A stretch of 64,000 nucleotides of DNA from Pedobacter suwonensis (GTDB lineage: Bacteria > Bacteroidota > Bacteroidia > Sphingobacteriales > Sphingobacteriaceae). The notes beneath the pieces were generated by a model that had not been told where the DNA came from, did not search any database, and saw only the letters and a program-made list of their open reading frames with translations. Positions 9,202 through 18,867 of this stretch are shown here, piece by piece; position 1 is the first letter of the stretch; the number at the start of each line of letters is the position of its first letter. The position numbers and the translations under genes were made by a program. The DNA lies in NCBI RefSeq assembly GCF_900111825.1, contig NZ_FOJM01000003.1:310001-374000 (forward strand), given 5' to 3'.

Positions 9202-9885
9202 TTAGTTGACTTGAGTCGAATAATAGTCAAATATTTTAATCAGATCCATATCATTTTTTAAATCCAGTTTATTTTCACGGATGTATGTAAGTAATGAATC
9301 TGCATGATCGCCAAAAGCCTCCTTAATTGAGTTGGTGTCTCTTTTGAATTCTGATAGCTTATTTGCTTTATAGTAATAGTATTTAACTCTTTCAATAATT
9401 GATTTCGTTATGGTAGCCGAATTATATTCTCTGTATTCTTCTATTCGTTTCACATTCTTTTTAGCTAAACTCAATTTTCCTTCATATAAAATTTCATAAT
9501 AATTCTGTGCCGTAGATCCCTTAAAAGGCTCAAATCCATTTCTAAATATTGACGATTTTGTCGATCCATTAATAATATAGCTAATCTTAAACTCGGTTAC
9601 AGGAACAGCAAAGCCAAGTTCGCGGCCATCAGTATTTTTAAATATCAACTCATCTTGGAGTTGGTCATATTTCAGATCAATATCCCTTAATTTTTGCCCG
9701 TTTGATTGCTTAACTAAGCCCTTACTCCATATATCTACAAAATAAGGCGATCCTTTTAGATCAATATAACTTCTTGACCTGAGCGGCATCCCAATTGACT
9801 CCTTTAGTCTGAATACTTCTTGAGCATTTACAACATTAATTATTGATAAAATAAATAATATTAACACTTTAGCAACATTTTTCAT
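9202..9885 (-). CDS. Secreted protein of unknown function, paralog of the 15.4-kb gene
   Basis: I do not recognise the family. The 227-residue protein has a signal peptide (about residues 1-21, ending VNAQ) and then a mostly charged soluble domain with no cysteine or metal motif. It is clearly related to the product at 15409-16101. Both share an FKxDxGxxxxFAxPVTEF-like stretch, a RNGF/KNGF segment, a YEILYEG/YEVLSEG segment, KK...EE, and a C-terminal FKRD. It lies 67 bp after susD2 on the same strand, but a terminator (9904-9932) lies between, so it may be expressed by read-through or alone. A periplasmic role linked to the SusCD2 system is possible but unproven. Confidence 0.75.
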   Translation of the reverse strand: MKNVAKVLILFILSIINVVNAQEVFRLKESIGMPLRSRSYIDLKGSPYFVDIWSKGLVKQSNGQKLRDIDLKYDQLQDELIFKNTDGRELGFAVPVTEFKISYIINGSTKSSIFRNGFEPFKGSTAQNYYEILYEGKLSLAKKNVKRIEEYREYNSATITKSIIERVKYYYYKANKLSEFKRDTNSIKEAFGDHADSLLTYIRENKLDLKNDMDLIKIFDYYSTQVN

Positions 9886-9903
9886 AATATATATTTTAAT
9901 AAA

Positions 9904-9932
9904 AAAGGAGCTTTATTAAATAAAGCCCCTTT
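9904..9932 (-). terminator. Terminator after susD2
   Basis: This is a 12-bp stem with one G-U pair (AAAGGGGCTTTA with TAAAGCTCCTTT on the minus strand), a 5-nt loop and a following T-run. It lies 21 bp after the susD2 stop. Confidence 0.7.
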
Positions 9933-9952
9933 GAATTTAATAATTAAATAAA

Positions 9953-11449
9953 CTATGGTTTATCCCACCACACCCTATTATTAATACTATTATTTGTCCA
10001 GCCCTGTTGAGCTATTGCGGCATTGTAGTTATCTCTGTTTGTTGTCTGATCAGCTGTAGGATAACCGACACGTCTAGGAATAACTGTTCCATTTTGTGAG
10101 TTAGGACCTGGAACCAGGGCAGGAAAACCTGTTCTCCTAAATTCACTCCAAGCTTCCCATCCGTCTAAGTATAATGCGATCCACCTTTGGGTTCCAATTT
10201 GCTGTAAAGCCGTAGTTGGATTATATAAAATGCCTGTAACAGTTTTAAATGTTGGATCAGTTACACCATATTGGGCAAGCGAAGCATCAATACCTGCATT
10301 ATAATAAGTAGCTGCAGAAACGTCACCACCAGAGATCCACCCTCTTTTTGCTGCTTCTGCAAGCGCAAACTGTACCTGTGCACCAGTAAATATGTATGCA
10401 GGTGAGCCTGCACCACGTAAAGTAGAACCAATGCGACTATAAGAATTAGGAATATTTGTTTGTACCTGTGTGCCAAACTCTAATCCAATAACTTGATTTC
10501 CGGCTAAAACCTCACCATAAACCGGTAACCTTGGATCGGTACCTGTACCATTATTTTTCATGATATTAACCAAGGTTTTACTGATCGCAAAATCATTACG
10601 ATTAGAAATACTGTAGTTGTTATACCAAGGATTATAATTATTCGGATCTCCACTTAAAAATTTATAAGTTAATGTTTCACTTGCTGTAAGCGGAGAAGCA
10701 GCAACGGCAGAAGCAAATTCAGTAGCAGCGAAATCACCAGCGTTAGGATAAACTTTAGAGAGTCTTAACGCCATGAGCAATCTTTGGGTAGCCGCAAACT
10801 TTTTCCAAGAAGCCATATCTCCACCAAACATGATATCACCTGTTGGCCCGGCGCCACCATCCATCTGGGCTACAGCTTCTTTCAGTTCTTTAAAAAGATC
10901 TTTATAAATATCTTCCTGTTTTGAGAATTTGGGCGTAATATTATTACTGTTTAGGGCCTCTGTATAAGGTACATCACCCCATCTGTCGGTAACCTTCCAA
11001 AACACATAAGCTTTCATGATCCGAGCTACGGCAATTTGGTTATTTAAAGAACCATTTGCTGCTGCATCAGCTTCAGGAGCACCTGCTTTTGCAAAAGTGA
11101 TTACCTGGTTTAAATTTTTAAGAACCTCAGAATAGAAGGAGTAGTAACTTGGGTTTAATGTACTTCCTGCGTCATTAAATGGCGACACGGTTAAATACGG
11201 CCCTTCGGAAATATGCTGTCCAAAAATTGCCCCGGTTGAGGACAATGTAGTAGTAGCATTGGTATTTGTAGCACCATTTACCTGGCTTTTTTGTAATGCG
11301 TAAGTTAACAAAGCCTTCGTTGCTGCTTTTGCAACTCTTGTTTGATCAACATTCGTATCACCGAATTCGCGAAATTTATTACAGCCTGAAGCTAAAATAC
11401 TAACTCCAATAGCCATATATATATATCTTTTAATATTTTTCATATTCAT
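9953..11449 (-). CDS. SusD/RagB family lipoprotein, SusD-like_2 type (susD2)
   Basis: This is a surface nutrient-binding lipoprotein of 498 residues with lipobox ILASGC (Cys23). It belongs to the shorter SusD-like_2 branch, as shown by DRWGDVPYTEALN, AEAAKRGWISGG and QRWIALYLDGWEAWSEFRR near the C-terminus. It starts 5 bp after the susC2 stop, so the two are co-transcribed and should form one transporter complex. An alternative ATG two codons downstream is possible. The ligand is unknown. Confidence 0.94.
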   Translation of the reverse strand: MNMKNIKRYIYMAIGVSILASGCNKFREFGDTNVDQTRVAKAATKALLTYALQKSQVNGATNTNATTTLSSTGAIFGQHISEGPYLTVSPFNDAGSTLNPSYYSFYSEVLKNLNQVITFAKAGAPEADAAANGSLNNQIAVARIMKAYVFWKVTDRWGDVPYTEALNSNNITPKFSKQEDIYKDLFKELKEAVAQMDGGAGPTGDIMFGGDMASWKKFAATQRLLMALRLSKVYPNAGDFAATEFASAVAASPLTASETLTYKFLSGDPNNYNPWYNNYSISNRNDFAISKTLVNIMKNNGTGTDPRLPVYGEVLAGNQVIGLEFGTQVQTNIPNSYSRIGSTLRGAGSPAYIFTGAQVQFALAEAAKRGWISGGDVSAATYYNAGIDASLAQYGVTDPTFKTVTGILYNPTTALQQIGTQRWIALYLDGWEAWSEFRRTGFPALVPGPNSQNGTVIPRRVGYPTADQTTNRDNYNAAIAQQGWTNNSINNRVWWDKP

Positions 11450-11454
11450 ATCAA

Positions 11455-14400
11455 TTAAAGGCCAACTCTTAAATTAAGACCAAAGGTGCGAGATGACGGC
11501 AATTGCCCGCCTTCTTGCCAAAAATTTTCAATTTCTGATGGGTCAACGCCATATTTCTTTCCAGGGGCGGAAATTAGCCATGCATTACCCACAACCAAAC
11601 CTAAGTTTGCTGATTTAAGAAAACCTGATTTTGCTAAAACTTTACTTGGTAAATTATAACCTAATCTAACCTCCCGCAATTTAAGGTATGATGCGCTGAT
11701 CATAAAAAGTTCACCCGAGCCAGTTTGCATACCATTATAAAAAGCAGTACTCGCGGCTACATACCTTGTATTAGGTTGGCCATTTGCTAAAACCCCAGCA
11801 AATTTATATCCGCCACCTTGAGCAACAGGCAACCTCCAGTCGATCCCCTTATCGTTTACACCAACGGTTTCCTGAGATAAACCACTGCCCATATTGAACG
11901 CACGGGTAGTAGAGTTAAACAAACCGCCTTTCTGGAAATCTATAGAAAATCCTAAATCGAAATCAAATACCCTTAATGAACTGTAAACACCTCCACTGAA
12001 TTTTGGACGAGCGTAACCAATAAACTGATTGGTTGTTGAAGTTGGTAAACCACTGGCAGCAATGATGACATTTCCATTTGCATCACGATTCCAAGTACGT
12101 CCCAAGATATAACCCCACTCTTCACCTTCACGTAAATTTAAAGTATTGCCAAAGAATGTACTTGTTTGATAAATCACGTTCGTTTGTTTATCAGTAATCT
12201 TATTAACTATGGTTTTAGATTTACTAAAGTTTACTGTCAAATCCCAACTTACGTTTTTTGACTGCACCGGCGTACCAGTTAAGCTAAACTCAAAACCTCT
12301 ATTTGTTAAATCACCTGCATTAATTAAGTTACTTGTATAACCGGTCGCACCATTTAACGTTACAGCTAAAATTTGGTTTTTGTTCTTATTGATGTAGTAA
12401 GCAAAATCTAACCCGATTCTATTTTTCAAGAATTTCATTTCAGTACCTACCTCAAATGAATTGGTTTTAGCAGGGATTAATCTTCCATCTCTAAATTCAT
12501 TACCAATTGCCAAAGAAGGGTTACTGCCATAAGCTGGCGAAGTATTATATTGTAAATTTACCCTATAAGGATCTACATCTGAACCTACCTGGGCATAGGC
12601 CAATCTTAACTTACCAAAAGAAACTGCATTTTTAACACTGGTAGGTAAGAACTCTGAGAATACGAATGATCCTGATACCGAAGGATAAAAATATGAGTTT
12701 AAATCTGGAGCAAATACTGATGACCAGTCATTTCGGGCTGTAACATCTAAGTAGAGAAAGTTCTTATATCCCAAAGATGCTTTACCGAAAACACTTCTAA
12801 CTTCTTTTTCGTAATAATCGTTGGTCACTGTTGGACGAGCTAAAGACGCAGCAATGTTAAAATAGTTAGGAAAACTTAGACCTCCCGCTGTAGCCATGTC
12901 TATTCTTTCTCTTTTTTCATGACGGATGTTACCTGCCGCCAATGCATTTAAAGTGAAATCACCAAAAGTTTTATTATAAGTTAAGTTCAATTCGTAGTTA
13001 AACTCGGTATCTGTCCAGTTTCTTGTTTTAAAATAATCCTGTTGCAATCCACCTGTAGCCATACGCTCGTCACCAGATTCATTGTTGATATTACCTCTTA
13101 AAAAACCGGCAAGCGCTAAACCACTCCCCAGATCATATTTTAAACCTAAATTACCAACTAAACGATTGTTTCTTTGAGTCCTGTAGTTATTGTTAACAAC
13201 CCAGAAAGGATTATCCCAGTATTGAGGAGTCGTAATTTCATTTAAATCTCCAGTACCATTTGGATTTCCTATATTCCAAGAAGTCACGGTACCGTCAGCT
13301 AACACCTGATGATCTCTTAAGTAATTCATGTCTAATTGACGTTGAAACCATTGGTTAAATCCTTGAACCACATTTAAGCCATCATTTCGGTAGGTTTCAT
13401 AAGGCTGTCCAATCCTACTCTCTTTGGCGAACTGAATGTCGGTAGATACAGTAAATCTTTTACTAACATCGTACGATCCATTAACATTTAAAATATTCAT
13501 TGACCGGTTTGCATTCTCCTGAACAAGAGATCTAGTCTGGTTAGTGTATCCAACACGTAAATTATAACCTTCTCCACCAGATGTGAATGCAATACTGTTA
13601 TTATAAGAACCACCATTTTTTAGATAATCTTTAATATTATTTGGTTGAGCAGTTAACGGAACCAGCTTACCAAAATCTTCGCCAGGATACCAACTATAAT
13701 ATGGACGATAAAGGGTTGTACCGTCGATTTTCGGCCCAAAGCTTGCGTCAGCGCCATAATCGAGCATATTTTGTCCATTGAAAGCAGCCCAAGTTGCGGG
13801 GTGGATAGCTGGATCATAAACAAATTTCTCGAATTGTCCGGTATATCCACCAGCATATTCATTTTGATAATCAGGTAACAAAGAAGTTTTTTCGATGGCA
13901 AGCCCGGAATTAATCTCAATTGAGGTTCCTGCTTTTCTACTTCCCTTTTTACTAGTTACAATAACAACTCCATTGTAAGCTCGCTGACCATACAATGCTG
14001 TTGCCGCCGCTCCTTTAAGTACAGTTATACTTTCAATATTATCCATGTTTACATTTGCCTGGTCTGCAGGTGTCCCATCTACAACAAACAGAGGAGATCC
14101 AACGGTGAAACCATTAATTCCACGAACAATTACAGAGGCATTGTCAAATGAGGAACTTGGTGATCCATTTAACTGAACACCGGCGACTTTACCTGCTAAT
14201 GCTGTACTAATATCGGTGTTTTTCGCAATCGTAAGTTTTTCACCTTTTATTTCCGTGGCAGCATAACCTAGGGCTCTAGCTTCCCTTTTTTCTCCCAACG
14301 CTGTTACAACAATCTCAGACAACGAAGTAGCGTCAGAAATGAGAACGGCATTTACAGTTGTTGACGAGCCGATTGTCTTGGTTTGTGTAACAAATCCTAC

Positions 14401-14625
14401 AGAACTAAAGATTAATGTTGTTGCAGAGCCTGAAACTCTTAAAGAATATTTACCATCTGCACCTGTAACGGTTCCTCCTGATGAACCAGAAATTTTTACG
14501 CTTACACCGGGAATTGGTAATTTGTCTTCCGCAGCTGTAACTGTACCATTGATTGTCCGATCTTGTGCATATCCGGCAGTAGCCAAGCACAAAAACATGA
14601 ACAAACTTTGTAGAAGTTTTTTCAT
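11455..14625 (-). CDS. SusC/RagA family TonB-linked outer-membrane transporter (susC2)
   Basis: This is a 1056-residue TonB-dependent transporter. It has a signal peptide ending GYAQ (about residue 20), a carboxypeptidase-like N-terminal domain, the segment SEIVVTALGEKREARALGYA, a plug with VIVRGINGFTVGSPLFVVDG and IESITVLKGAAATALYGQRA, then the barrel ending FGLNLRVGL. The ALGYA...plug variant is shared with susC3 and differs from the GYG...DVTGS variant of susC1. SusC2 and SusC3 are thus closer to each other, in line with their SusD-like_2 partners. The product should sit in the outer membrane and import a ligand captured by SusD2, powered by TonB-ExbBD. Confidence 0.96.
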   Translation of the reverse strand: MKKLLQSLFMFLCLATAGYAQDRTINGTVTAAEDKLPIPGVSVKISGSSGGTVTGADGKYSLRVSGSATTLIFSSVGFVTQTKTIGSSTTVNAVLISDATSLSEIVVTALGEKREARALGYAATEIKGEKLTIAKNTDISTALAGKVAGVQLNGSPSSSFDNASVIVRGINGFTVGSPLFVVDGTPADQANVNMDNIESITVLKGAAATALYGQRAYNGVVIVTSKKGSRKAGTSIEINSGLAIEKTSLLPDYQNEYAGGYTGQFEKFVYDPAIHPATWAAFNGQNMLDYGADASFGPKIDGTTLYRPYYSWYPGEDFGKLVPLTAQPNNIKDYLKNGGSYNNSIAFTSGGEGYNLRVGYTNQTRSLVQENANRSMNILNVNGSYDVSKRFTVSTDIQFAKESRIGQPYETYRNDGLNVVQGFNQWFQRQLDMNYLRDHQVLADGTVTSWNIGNPNGTGDLNEITTPQYWDNPFWVVNNNYRTQRNNRLVGNLGLKYDLGSGLALAGFLRGNINNESGDERMATGGLQQDYFKTRNWTDTEFNYELNLTYNKTFGDFTLNALAAGNIRHEKRERIDMATAGGLSFPNYFNIAASLARPTVTNDYYEKEVRSVFGKASLGYKNFLYLDVTARNDWSSVFAPDLNSYFYPSVSGSFVFSEFLPTSVKNAVSFGKLRLAYAQVGSDVDPYRVNLQYNTSPAYGSNPSLAIGNEFRDGRLIPAKTNSFEVGTEMKFLKNRIGLDFAYYINKNKNQILAVTLNGATGYTSNLINAGDLTNRGFEFSLTGTPVQSKNVSWDLTVNFSKSKTIVNKITDKQTNVIYQTSTFFGNTLNLREGEEWGYILGRTWNRDANGNVIIAASGLPTSTTNQFIGYARPKFSGGVYSSLRVFDFDLGFSIDFQKGGLFNSTTRAFNMGSGLSQETVGVNDKGIDWRLPVAQGGGYKFAGVLANGQPNTRYVAASTAFYNGMQTGSGELFMISASYLKLREVRLGYNLPSKVLAKSGFLKSANLGLVVGNAWLISAPGKKYGVDPSEIENFWQEGGQLPSSRTFGLNLRVGL

Positions 14626-14639
14626 AATTAAGAAATAGG

Positions 14640-14692
14640 TTAGTTAATGATTTATTGATGCTAATGTATAGTTAGTTATGAATAACACCAAA
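14640..14692 (-). promoter_or_regulatory. Candidate susC2 promoter and shared leader block
   Basis: On the minus strand TTTG (14692-14689) is followed after 20 nt by TACATTAG (14668-14661), one mismatch from TAnnTTTG. ATCATTAACTAA follows at 14651-14640, 14 nt before the ATG. The layout matches susC1 and susC3. Confidence 0.45.
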
Positions 14693-15408
14693 TATTTTTT
14701 AACATTTTTTAACAATTAAGTTGCTTTGTTAAAAAATAGCACGAAAATTGAAAAAAAAACAAGCTTAATCAAGATAAAACTGAGTTTTTAGTTGAATATT
14801 AAACTGATTAAACAGACATAATTAAGTTTTTAGTTAAACCCAAGCGGAATAAATCGATTAAATCAACAGAAAGATCGTAAAATGGAACATTTTTATTTAC
14901 TACATGTTTCGCGCCTAAATTCATCTGAAAATGAGATCGATTTTCTTGTGGACTTATGGATAGTATAGGCATCTATATAAAAACGTGATTTTAAGGAGTA
15001 GGATAATGTAATTCGCTAAAAAGAATCCGTCTTGATTGTTTTTTGAGGATTCGATATGTATTGCGAGAAGTTGCAACCCTAATCCGCCCTCCTCGTAGCT
15101 ATCGAAATTACTAAATATGGGTCAGGACTCATTCAAAAAGGCTTGAACACTTCAAAGATAATTTTTTAATCTATTAACTTAAATTACCAGTATGCGATTA
15201 AGTATCGATGAATCCGCGTACTTAGTTGAAAATCGGAAATAAGTTCTTTGGGATTATTGAACTTTGATATTTATATTGACAAAGGCCGATTTAAAAAGTA
15301 AAATTTCACTATTATATGCTTACAACCGATGAGGATTATTTGATTTAGTTAGTGAACCATATCTTTATATCTTAATTTATAGCTACCTTCATAAAAAACA
15401 CACAAAAT
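14693..15408 (+). other. Gene-free spacer upstream of susC2
   Basis: About 0.7 kb of AT-rich DNA between the divergent susC2 and the 15.4-kb gene. All frames are full of stops, and I see no hairpin, repeat or recognisable remnant. Confidence 0.6.
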
Positions 15409-16101
15409 ATGCAAACAAAATCTTTAATTCTCGCGACATCCCTGATATCAGTTTTCGCGATTTCCAGCTCTAAGCTTTATGCACAGACAGGCCTGGAGTT
15501 ACAGTACGGGAACAATGATGTTAATATATCAGGAAAGATGTCTGAAAAAATCAGCGTAAACTTCTTTAATCCAGAATGGACTGCTGGAGATGTCAAATTA
15601 GCCGACAACAAAATCTATAACAAGTTAAATTTAATGTATGACATTAAAGATGACAGACCAATATTTAAAACTGATCAGGGTAAGGTGCAAGCATTTGCAG
15701 CGCCAGTCACGGAATTTGTCTTATATGCTGACGGTGATAAAAAACCAGCAAACAGATTTAAAAATGGTTTTCCGACAGTCGATGGAAACGATTCGAAGTC
15801 ATTCTATGAGGTCCTGTCAGAAGGCGCATTAACATTACTGAAAAAATACCAAATCAAAACTGTCGAAGAGCGACCTACAGGTTCCATTTATGCCGTTAAA
15901 CAAAACAAAAAAGCAGTAAATTATTATTTGCTTTACAAAGACAAAATGATACCCTTTAAAAGAGATAAAAAACAACTTCTTTCCATATTGGAACTAGCAG
16001 ATAGCAGAAATATAACAGCATATATTAATAGCAAAAAGCCCAACTTTAGGGATGATGAAGAACTAAAAACATTGGTAAACTACTTCAATTCTGCTAAATG
16101 A
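15409..16101 (+). CDS. Secreted protein of unknown function, paralog of the 9.2-kb gene
   Basis: This 230-residue protein has a signal peptide (about residues 1-25, ending LYAQ) and no recognised domain. Its body matches the product at 9202-9885 over most of its length: FKTDQGK...FAAPVTEF, RFKNGF, SFYEVLSEGALTL, KK...EER and PFKRDKKQ. It is transcribed away from susC2, on the other strand from its paralog, so the two copies bracket the susCD2 operon. It lies upstream of a bidirectional terminator shared with the DUF1735 gene. A periplasmic or surface location is inferred from the signal peptide only. Confidence 0.75.
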   Translation: MQTKSLILATSLISVFAISSSKLYAQTGLELQYGNNDVNISGKMSEKISVNFFNPEWTAGDVKLADNKIYNKLNLMYDIKDDRPIFKTDQGKVQAFAAPVTEFVLYADGDKKPANRFKNGFPTVDGNDSKSFYEVLSEGALTLLKKYQIKTVEERPTGSIYAVKQNKKAVNYYLLYKDKMIPFKRDKKQLLSILELADSRNITAYINSKKPNFRDDEELKTLVNYFNSAK

Positions 16102-16332
16102 ATTCATAAAGATAATTAAAAACAGTCTTGATTAACACTATTAGCCAGATAAAAACCCTGATAAGCCACATCAGTGCAAAACTTGACGCTTTAGCAATTT
16201 GAACCATTATGATTCGGATGCATATTATCAAACACTTCAATCACGACAAATAAGCTAAAGTGAAGGTTAAATATATCTGCAATAATATCAATTAGATAGA
16301 CTAACCTCCCTTAAGCAGATTGATATTTATGA
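16102..16332 (+). other. Short gene-free stretch
   Basis: AT-rich sequence between the 15.4-kb gene and the shared terminator. I see no feature in it. Confidence 0.5.
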
Positions 16333-16370
16333 AAAAGGCCGTGTCACAAACAAATGTGACACGGCCTTTT
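16333..16370 (-). terminator. Strong bidirectional terminator
   Basis: A perfect 16-bp stem (AAAAGGCCGTGTCACA and its complement) closes on the 6-nt loop AACAAA, with A and T runs on the two sides. It lies 17 bp after the stop of the DUF1735-type gene and can also end transcription of the convergent secreted-protein gene. Confidence 0.88.
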
Positions 16371-16387
16371 CAGCAATTTAAATGCTT

Positions 16388-17314
16388 CTATCTAGAACTT
16401 TTGTAAGTGATTACTAAACCAGTAATCTGTCTAACATTAGCTGTAGGATTCCATTCGAAATTAAGCGTAAAAGTTTTCGTTGCTGGATCGTATTTGTTAA
16501 CAGCACCCGGAATATTCCTGAGCGTGGCATTGCCTAGCGCTTTCATCGTTACCAGGTTTGTCGTTGGGTCAACTACCGCTTGAAGATTATCTATTCCAGC
16601 AATACCCGATGTACCACCAAACCATGTTAATCCGGCAACCAACACGGTATTTTGGTCGATTGTACTTAATGTAACATTTGGGTTACCAGCCAAGGTACCG
16701 TTTAAAGCGTCGCCAACAGTAGGAACACCTGGAGAAGAATAACGCTGAACATTACCTGCTTTAATTGAATAAATTCCATCATAGCTGTTTTTAGCTGAAA
16801 CTCTAACTAAAGTAGTATTATAATTTCCACTAATTACGTACTCAGGCTTATCAACCCCAACGATCCTAAAAGCTAAAGCATAAGGATGTGCAGGGTCTAA
16901 CCCAGACTGATTGGTTGTAAGCTTCAAATAAGCAGATCTTGAACCTTTAGGTATAGTAACCTTCAAGCCATTAGGCAAGGTATATTTATCCGAAGGAAAT
17001 TTCATAACAGACGCTCCGTTGGCTGTATTGTACGCCGCGATTTGAGCATCGGTTTGATCTGTACTTAAAGTAACTGTAACATCCTCAGTAGCTGGTTCAC
17101 TAGAAGCCAAACTTACCTGCAAGAAATCAAGTGTAGTAGTTTTATTTTCCAGTAATAAAGCAAACGCATTCGAAGTAACAGGAAGTTGAGCAAGCTTATT
17201 TGCATCTAAATTGATCATACCATATTTTTGATCGTCGATCATATCATCTTTCAGGCACGAAGATAATCCCATGGTTAACAGACCAAGAGATAATAATATT
17301 GAATATTTTTTCAT
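16388..17314 (-). CDS. DUF1735 (BT_3987-like) domain lipoprotein, SusE-position protein
   Basis: This is a 308-residue lipoprotein with lipobox GLSSC (Cys20). The N-terminal half (about 30-155) looks like the BT_3987-like/DUF1735 beta-sandwich, with VTVTLSTDQTDAQIAAYN followed by KVTIPKGSRSAYLKL. The C-terminal half is a second beta-rich domain starting NSYDGIYSIKAGNVQRYS. Such proteins often sit third in SusCD operons, like SusE, and are thought to be accessory surface glycan- or ligand-binding lipoproteins. It starts 13 bp after susD3 and is the last gene of that operon, closed by the terminator at 16333-16370. The exact ligand is unknown. Confidence 0.88.
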   Translation of the reverse strand: MKKYSILLSLGLLTMGLSSCLKDDMIDDQKYGMINLDANKLAQLPVTSNAFALLLENKTTTLDFLQVSLASSEPATEDVTVTLSTDQTDAQIAAYNTANGASVMKFPSDKYTLPNGLKVTIPKGSRSAYLKLTTNQSGLDPAHPYALAFRIVGVDKPEYVISGNYNTTLVRVSAKNSYDGIYSIKAGNVQRYSSPGVPTVGDALNGTLAGNPNVTLSTIDQNTVLVAGLTWFGGTSGIAGIDNLQAVVDPTTNLVTMKALGNATLRNIPGAVNKYDPATKTFTLNFEWNPTANVRQITGLVITYKSSR

Positions 17315-17327
17315 ATTGATTCTTTAA

Positions 17328-18842
17328 CTATTTATCCCAAAAAATCTTTGATGTTTGAGCATTGATTGTACCCTGAGCAGCTACATTAGCAGCATTAGTG
17401 TTATACTCACTTTGTGGATACAACAAACGGGAAGGAATGATATTACTACCACGGCTAGGTGAAAGTGACAAAGGTAGGTCAGTAGGAACACCTAACCTTC
17501 TGTAATCAACATATGCCTCAAAGTTATTGATTCCAATTAAGGCCAAGTATTTTTGCATATCAATTAGCTTAATCTTATCATCAGATGAGGTTGCTGAACT
17601 CCATGATACAATAGGATTTGCTTGATCAAGATAGGTATTCGCTGTTGCAACAGCATTTGTAACACCTAACCAAACAAATGATTCCTGAACTGCAGCTCTG
17701 TAAGCAGTTTGTGCATTTCCTGATATCCATCCTCTCTGGATAGCTTCTGCCTGCAAAAATAAACTTTCAACTGATGTAAATAACCATTGATCTTGTGTTG
17801 CACTTTTTGCTAAACCAGGGCCAGCAACATCAGAAGAGTTGATCGCTTTAGGAGCACTATTTGGGATGGTTTCACCGTAGTTGTAACCATAGTAAGTATT
17901 TCCGTTAAGTGGTGTTGCAGCAGGGCTGAAAACATATTGGTAACGGATATCCTCATTGTTTCTAAATTTACCTAAAATGTAATTATTTGCTCTATTATAG
18001 TCGTCAACAACAGCACCTAGTTCTGTCAATTTGTATGCTGCCCAGAAGGGATTTTGCTGATCTTTAATAACTGCAAAACCAGGATTTACGTTTGCGCTTG
18101 CACCAGCATTAATAAAACCACTTCCATCGGCAGTAATTTTTGCAATCTCAGTAGCAACCGCTGTAGAACTTAAATATTGCGATTGGTGAATAAGTAGTTT
18201 TAAACGTTGTGTATTAGCCAATTTTCTCCAACGGGTCAAATCTCCTTTAAACATGATATCTGCCGTCTTCATTTCAGCAGTAACATTTGCACTCGCAAAA
18301 ATTTTAGCGGCCTCATCCAACTTTACCAATAAATTGGCGTAGATATCTTCTCCTTTATCATAAGCAGGCAAAATATTTCCCTGAAAATCGAAAGCCTTCG
18401 AGTAAGGTACATTTCCATATTGATCAACCAGATACATAAAACCGATTGATTTAATTACTTTAGCTGCTCCACTATAGAACGTCTCACCTGTTACGGCTGC
18501 TTTTTTCTCCATCAAGTCAACGTCAGCCAAAATATCATACCAACCAGTATTGGTTGCAGTCCATTGACCTGAATTAAAACTCGTAGTAATGGCATATGAT
18601 TCCTGCTCAGTACTTGGCCCGTAAGTACCCGAGCGAGCCCAATAACCCATCCACAAGGCAGAATAGTTGTATGCTGTAGCCATCTTCGCCGCAGTACGTT
18701 GCAGGGTAGAAGGTAAAATTAATTGTGCAGTAATTGAACCTTCAGTAGGTGAATTGGGATTTTGGTTGATATCAAAAAAACTTTTTTTACAGCCTGTCAT
18801 TAAAAATAATGAAACAGTAAAGGCATATATAATCTTTTTCAT
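17328..18842 (-). CDS. SusD/RagB family lipoprotein, SusD-like_2 type (susD3)
   Basis: This is a 504-residue surface lipoprotein with lipobox FLMTGC (Cys18). Family landmarks include VDQYGNVPYSKAFD, AEAIQRGWISGN and MQKYLALIGINNFEAYVDYRR, all shared in form with susD2. It lies 25 bp after susC3 and 13 bp before the DUF1735-type gene, so the three form one operon. It should bind the ligand imported through SusC3. Confidence 0.94.
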   Translation of the reverse strand: MKKIIYAFTVSLFLMTGCKKSFFDINQNPNSPTEGSITAQLILPSTLQRTAAKMATAYNYSALWMGYWARSGTYGPSTEQESYAITTSFNSGQWTATNTGWYDILADVDLMEKKAAVTGETFYSGAAKVIKSIGFMYLVDQYGNVPYSKAFDFQGNILPAYDKGEDIYANLLVKLDEAAKIFASANVTAEMKTADIMFKGDLTRWRKLANTQRLKLLIHQSQYLSSTAVATEIAKITADGSGFINAGASANVNPGFAVIKDQQNPFWAAYKLTELGAVVDDYNRANNYILGKFRNNEDIRYQYVFSPAATPLNGNTYYGYNYGETIPNSAPKAINSSDVAGPGLAKSATQDQWLFTSVESLFLQAEAIQRGWISGNAQTAYRAAVQESFVWLGVTNAVATANTYLDQANPIVSWSSATSSDDKIKLIDMQKYLALIGINNFEAYVDYRRLGVPTDLPLSLSPSRGSNIIPSRLLYPQSEYNTNAANVAAQGTINAQTSKIFWDK

Positions 18843-18867
18843 TTTCTTTATCTATTTATTTCCTCTA

